Notes under the pieces: model-generated
The model's database searches: none
Seen by the model: only the letters and a program-made list of their open reading frames with translations
What the model was told of the DNA's origin: nothing
Shown: in pieces, positions 6,317-9,694 of the stretch
Numbering within the stretch: the stretch's first letter is position 1
How the letters are laid out: every line of letters starts with the position of its first letter
DNA from: Desulfobacterales bacterium
GTDB taxonomy: Bacteria; Desulfobacterota; Desulfobacteria; Desulfobacterales; C00003106
Direction of reading: 5' to 3'
Assembly (NCBI GenBank): GCA_030672555.1
Contig: DAOVGD010000097.1
Location: 1-9,694, forward strand
Length of the DNA stretch: 9,694 bases
Position numbers and translations under genes: made by a program

Positions 6317-7156
6317 TTACTGAGCATAACTGTGAAGCCCGGAAAGGATGTAGTTGACTCCAAAATAGGTAAACATAACCGCTATGAAGCCGATGATCGA
6401 AAGAAAGGCAATCCGTTTCCCACGCCACCCTCTTACCATTCTCGAGTGGATCAGGATAGCGTAGACAAACCACGTAATCAATGACCAGGTCTCTTTTGGG
6501 TCCCAGGACCAATAGCTTCCCCATGCCGAGTTTGCCCAAACAGCTCCTGTAATGATACCCATGGTCAGGAAAAGAAACCCAAGCGTTATGGTCTGGTATA
6601 TCAGCCTGTCAAGAATTTTTACAGAAGGGAATTGACTCAAAAGACGACTCTTCCCCTGAGCATCTCCGGCCTTCATAATATACATAATTGCGACCCCAAA
6701 AGAGACCGCAAAGGCGGCATAACCTATAAAACATGTAACAACATGGGCGATAAGCCAATTACTTTTAAGCGCGGGAATCAAGGGCGCTATCCGGTCCTCA
6801 ATGTGGGGAGAAAGAGACGCGTAGGCCAGTGCGAAAAAGGCAAGGGGTGCGGCAAACCCTCCTATACTTTTATTCTTATATTTATATTCGATTAAAAGAT
6901 AAAGTAAAATAATCGACCACGAAAAAAATACAAGGGACTCATACATATTAGAAAGCGGTGCATGCCCTGCCCCCATCTGATACGATTCCACCCATCGGAG
7001 TATAATACCGACAGTATGTCCCAAGAAACCGAGATAGGTCACTATGGTGGCCAGCTTCCCTATAATCGGTTTTTTAAAAATCCATGTCGTAATATACAGA
7101 AATGAGGAAGCGCCATAAATAAATGTTATGATGGATAGTAGAAAAGAACTGTTCAT
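6317..7156 (-). CDS. ccsB: System II cytochrome c biogenesis protein CcsB (ResC/CcsA family)
   Basis: This is the heme-handling half of the System II synthetase, which transports heme to the periplasmic face and, with ResB, attaches it to CxxCH apocytochromes. The 279-aa protein is mostly membrane helices. It shows the N-terminal family stretch GHAPLSNMYESLVFFSW (64-80) and the tryptophan-rich WWD heme-binding motif WGSYWSWDPKETW (212-224). Candidate axial His residues are at 65, 138, 237 and 275. The length is normal for the stand-alone ResC/CcsA form. The ATG has only a modest AGG site about eight bases upstream. It starts 37 bp after resB on the same strand, which suggests a two-gene unit. 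It lies just before qrc, whose QrcA is a likely client. Naming varies (ccsA, ccsB, resC). Confidence 0.93.
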   Translation of the reverse strand: MNSSFLLSIITFIYGASSFLYITTWIFKKPIIGKLATIVTYLGFLGHTVGIILRWVESYQMGAGHAPLSNMYESLVFFSWSIILLYLLIEYKYKNKSIGGFAAPLAFFALAYASLSPHIEDRIAPLIPALKSNWLIAHVVTCFIGYAAFAVSFGVAIMYIMKAGDAQGKSRLLSQFPSVKILDRLIYQTITLGFLFLTMGIITGAVWANSAWGSYWSWDPKETWSLITWFVYAILIHSRMVRGWRGKRIAFLSIIGFIAVMFTYFGVNYILSGLHSYAQ

Positions 7157-7193
7157 GATAAAACCTATTTACCTTTCGTGTACGTGAGCTAAT

Positions 7194-8549
7194 CTATGAC
7201 AGTAACTGAAGACCTTCTGTTATTTTCTTTACCTTTTCTTCAAAAGCGAGCCGGTTTTTATTGGCGGTGCCGGCTATTGTTACTCGACTGCCCTCCTCGT
7301 CCCGTACAACTTCCATAAAAAGCCGGTTGTGCGACATAAAGAACGTAATGGTGATTCCTATAATAAGCAGGATACAGCCGGAATAGACAACCCAAACCCC
7401 GGGATCACATGTCACCTGAAGCCCTGTGTAATAAACCTCAGGATAACTTTCAACAGAAAACAGATAGCGCCCTTTGCGCATCCGATCAAGACTTGGATAG
7501 TTCTTGAACAACCGCAAAAGTACCGGTGATTTTCCATTATCTAAAAGCTGGATCTGAAACGACGGGCCGGCATTCATAAAATCGGAAACAAATCGAACAA
7601 CTTTAAAATACCCTTGATTATCCGGAAGGTTGACCTTTTTATGAAATGGCGCCTCAATGCTTTCAGACTTTCCGGTCTTATAGTCCATGAGTTTCAACGT
7701 CACTCGGTGTGGGGGAAGTATGCCGTAATTAGACTGATAAAAGCTGACCCCCTTGTATCGAAGGGGATCATTTACGATAACAGATCGTGTCAACACCTCC
7801 TGCCCGTTTTCAATAATAGTCAAGGAAGATTTGTACTCCTTGGGCATTCCTGAATCATAAAAAGTTGCCTGAAAGTCATTACATCGGAGGGCAAAATCTA
7901 ACTGCCGAAGCGTACTGTTTCCTCGGAGTCGGATATGATCCACAGTCACACCCTCGGGTATATTGACCCAGCCGTTATACCCGAACAACGATCCAACTAT
8001 TGCTCCTATGAAAAGTATGATGATACTCAAATGAACAATATAGACCCCCATACGGGTCCATCTCCCCCGCTCGGCATAAAGAACAAAACCGGCATCGGTT
8101 TCCTCTGAGTGGCAGTAACGCAATTTTTTAATAATATATGATTCGTATACAGATTTAAGCTTTTCAGGGGATGAGGGAATAATAAATGAGTCTTTCCTCT
8201 TAATATTATTGAAGCGTTTTTTATTAAATTTTGGGTTCTTAACAGAGACTATTTTCCATACAGTGGGAAGCCGTTTAAAAGAACAGACCAAAAGGTTAAT
8301 CGTAAGCATCATCAATATGAATAGGAACCACCAGGAATGGTACATATCAAAGAGGCCGAGAAATTTAAAAATCTTGCAAAAGACCTCTCCATAGCTTTGG
8401 AAATAACCGGCTGGATCCGCATTTTGCGGAATGACAGTCCCTATGATGGATGTGGCAGCCAGAACTATCAAAAGAACTACTGACAACTTCACAGAAGCAA
8501 AAAACGACCAAATGCGCTCTGTAAAAGAGCCTTCTTTTTCCTTTTTCAA
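7194..8549 (-). CDS. resB: System II cytochrome c biogenesis protein ResB
   Basis: ResB partners CcsB/ResC to form the membrane cytochrome c synthetase and is thought to hold or guide the apocytochrome. The 451-aa product has the standard layout: helices near 19-41, 72-92 and 167-189, a large periplasmic domain (190-385), and a last helix at 386-406. Family signatures are RGRWTRMGVYIVHLS (161-175) with its membrane His173, NDPLRYKGVSFYQSNYG (260-276) and GLQVTCDPGVWVVYSG (376-391). It starts at TTG (8547-8549) with AGGAG eight bases upstream, and no ATG at the correct distance fits better. It is the first gene of a resB-ccsB unit with a promoter close upstream. It appears intact. Confidence 0.93.
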   Translation of the reverse strand: MKKEKEGSFTERIWSFFASVKLSVVLLIVLAATSIIGTVIPQNADPAGYFQSYGEVFCKIFKFLGLFDMYHSWWFLFILMMLTINLLVCSFKRLPTVWKIVSVKNPKFNKKRFNNIKRKDSFIIPSSPEKLKSVYESYIIKKLRYCHSEETDAGFVLYAERGRWTRMGVYIVHLSIIILFIGAIVGSLFGYNGWVNIPEGVTVDHIRLRGNSTLRQLDFALRCNDFQATFYDSGMPKEYKSSLTIIENGQEVLTRSVIVNDPLRYKGVSFYQSNYGILPPHRVTLKLMDYKTGKSESIEAPFHKKVNLPDNQGYFKVVRFVSDFMNAGPSFQIQLLDNGKSPVLLRLFKNYPSLDRMRKGRYLFSVESYPEVYYTGLQVTCDPGVWVVYSGCILLIIGITITFFMSHNRLFMEVVRDEEGSRVTIAGTANKNRLAFEEKVKKITEGLQLLS

Positions 8550-8557
8550 ATTAGATA

Positions 8558-8562
8558 CTCCT
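8558..8562 (-). promoter_or_regulatory. Ribosome binding site supporting the resB TTG start
   Basis: On the minus strand AGGAG (within AAAGGAG) lies eight bases before TTG at 8549. This spacing supports a non-ATG start, giving the N-terminus MKKEKEGSFTERIW. Confidence 0.65.
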
Positions 8563-8580
8563 TTCTATGGGGCACATTAT

Positions 8581-8609
8581 TGTATATCAAAAGAAGACTC
8601 TAAAAACAA
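8581..8609 (-). promoter_or_regulatory. Probable sigma-70 promoter of resB-ccsB
   Basis: The minus strand shows TTGTTT (8604-8609), 17 bases, then TATACA (8581-8586) with a TGA just before it, an extended -10 form. The start would fall near 8574, about 25 bases before resB. A small inverted repeat, CAAGG (8607-8611) with CCTTG (8621-8625), overlaps the -35 box. Confidence 0.45.
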
Positions 8610-8625
8610 GGTTTGATGTTCCTTG

Positions 8626-8929
8626 ACCAATCCTTTGATTTCATGGTATTTTTGTTTCACTATTTACCACTACGGATTTCACCCTATTCCCAAAGGGAGC
8701 CATGAACTGACTGTCTAAGAAGCCCTCTTCTCTCATGAAAGAAGGCGGGGCTTGTGCTTTGAGTAAACGGGCCTGAAAATCATCCGTCTTCCATTTGTAA
8801 ATCAAATATCAAGACTTCAGCGACATCTCGTACGACCGCATACTACCAATAAGTCGCCTTAGTCAACAACGTCCAGCAAGTCGCTCCTAAATTTTTCGTT
8901 AACATAATATCAAACGGTTAAACCAATCA
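8626..8929. other. Intergenic stretch upstream of resB without a supported gene
   Basis: No reading frame with a convincing start, ribosome site or family resemblance was found on either strand. The only clear structure is the hairpin at 8720-8753. The base composition is mixed, with no A/T-rich promoter for the plus-strand remnant that follows. The stretch may hold further decayed sequence belonging to the pseudogene at 8930. Confidence 0.5.
8720..8753. repeat. Hairpin-forming inverted repeat
   Basis: AAGCCC (8720-8725) pairs with GGGCTT (8748-8753), and CTTCT pairs with AGAAG inside it around a CTCATGAA loop. No T-run follows on either strand, so it does not look like a standard terminator. 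Its role is unknown. Confidence 0.4.
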
Positions 8930-9239
8930 ATTCGTAAAAAGCTGCGGGAGCTGGCCGGTCTTGCGCATGAGCGCGAATTGAGCAGGGCCATGGAAACGTT
9001 GGACAAACACTTTGCCCAATGGCGCCGACAAGAAATCGACTGTTTCGAGCTGAATGATCGAATTCACAGCCTTCATCAAAAAACGTCCCGCGAGCTATGG
9101 AAAACCTACTCTTCCATGGAAGACGATTATCTTGTCTGCAGAGCGGTCAAGCTGGGTTTTTTGTCCATTGGAAGAAGTTCCGGAAAAAGTGGCCGAGGCC
9201 ATCCTTTTAGACAGGGAGGAATATGTGGGATGTAGTTGA
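8930..9239 (+). pseudogene. Decayed small conserved-type hypothetical gene (frameshifted, no ATG start)
   Basis: From about 8930 the frame encodes RKKLRELAGLAHERELSRA, then a segment rich in Trp, Glu and Asp with FELNDRIHSLHQ, and reaches AVKLGFLS near 9165. The natural continuation, EEVPEKVAEAILLDREEYVG ending at TGA (9237-9239), lies in the next frame. One extra base near 9155-9166, next to a run of six T, restores a single protein of about 100 residues. A stop (TAA at 8900) closes the frame upstream and no in-frame ATG exists before the conserved part. Only ATC/ATT codons, CTG 8942 or TTG 8978 could serve, without a clear ribosome site. It resembles small soluble hypothetical proteins of unknown function that begin LRxLAGLAxERELxxAL. 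Sequencing error could mimic the frameshift but not the missing start. Confidence 0.65.
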
Positions 9240-9334
9240 CAAGCTTGAATAATTAGAGGGCTTCAGGGGCGTACATTAATTTAGGAGGGCTTACCTCTAT
9301 TGCTTATGCATCAAAAGGGGGTAAAAAAGTTTTG

Positions 9335-9694
9335 CTATATAAGGCCTGAAAGAAATCTGTCGGCAGATACCACTCGAATTTTATTTATAAATCTGTCAGT
9401 TCCGCTTTTTTTAACAACCTGATATGAATAAGGTATATTAAGCTTGTTTCTAAAATAATACAAATGAGGAGATATACTTGTATCATTTAATTTCACTTCT
9501 ACCGAAAACCATGGCTTTTCATCAATAGTCACTAAAAAGTCCACCTCTTTTTTATCTATATTTCTCAAAAAATAAATGCCTGCTTTATATCCTTCGTAGT
9601 CCTGAAGAAAATGGACTAATTTCAAAAGATGAGATGCCACGCAATTTTCAAAACGCACTGATTCGTCTATAATTTCAGACCAGTCCCAGAGATA
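9335..9694 (-). CDS. AAA+ ATPase with DUF4143 domain, C-terminal part (5' end outside window)
   Basis: The frame is open to the right edge and reads YLWDWSEIIDESVRFENCVA, then SHLLKLVHFLQD, so the protein continues beyond the window. A GTG at 9658 is internal. The 119 visible residues match the end of predicted ATPases carrying a DUF4143 (restriction-endonuclease-like) domain, which usually total about 370-400 residues. The signature is KKEVDFLVT, then WFSVEVK, giving the Asp and Glu-x-Lys spacing of the PD-(D/E)xK fold. The N-terminal P-loop is not in view. The function of this family is not established; members are common in accessory regions and archaeal-type gene islands. The gene ends with TAG (9335-9337), 95 bp from the decayed gene facing it. 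No clear terminator is visible after the stop. Confidence 0.82.
   Translation of the reverse strand, partial: YLWDWSEIIDESVRFENCVASHLLKLVHFLQDYEGYKAGIYFLRNIDKKEVDFLVTIDEKPWFSVEVKLNDTSISPHLYYFRNKLNIPYSYQVVKKSGTDRFINKIRVVSADRFLSGLI

Overview
The window (about 45% G+C by eye) looks like a chromosomal segment of a sulfate-reducing or syntrophic member of the Desulfobacterota (former Deltaproteobacteria). The main reason is a complete minus-strand block matching the Qrc menaquinone reductase, with subunits in the order multiheme cytochrome c, molybdopterin-oxidoreductase-like protein, four-cluster ferredoxin-like protein and NrfD-type membrane protein. This complex is known mainly from that group. 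The species cannot be named from the sequence.

Layout from left to right. (1) A MoaB/MogA-type molybdenum cofactor gene on the plus strand enters from the left edge and ends at 478. (2) A 142-bp MITE-like palindromic element (478-619) with 16-bp terminal inverted repeats and a 5-bp target duplication (CAATA) sits exactly on the moaB stop codon. (3) A two-way intrinsic terminator (624-664) separates moaB from the convergent qrc operon. (4) A 49-codon membrane-protein gene (699-848), too short for most gene finders, is the last gene of the operon. It is separated from qrcD by a heptad-phased inverted repeat (864-960). (5) qrcD, qrcC, qrcB and qrcA follow (970-6046), then a 270-bp control region with a good sigma-70 promoter and palindromes. 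(6) ccsB/resC and resB (6317-8549), the two membrane proteins of System II cytochrome c maturation, lie on the same strand upstream. (7) An intergenic stretch is followed by a decayed small gene (frameshift, no ATG start) and by the C-terminal end of a DUF4143-type AAA+ ATPase gene that leaves the window on the right.

How the genes fit together (known family roles plus inference). ResB and CcsB carry heme across the membrane and attach it to CxxCH motifs on the periplasmic side, and QrcA in the next transcription unit has five such motifs. Qrc takes electrons from periplasmic cytochrome c3, supplied by hydrogenases and formate dehydrogenases. It passes them through QrcA, QrcB and QrcC to menaquinone at QrcD, feeding the quinone pool that supports sulfate reduction. 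The most novel items are the small 3'-terminal membrane ORF, a possible extra Qrc subunit, and the stop-codon-preserving MITE insertion. The right end shows gene decay and accessory-type genes, in contrast to the intact respiratory core.
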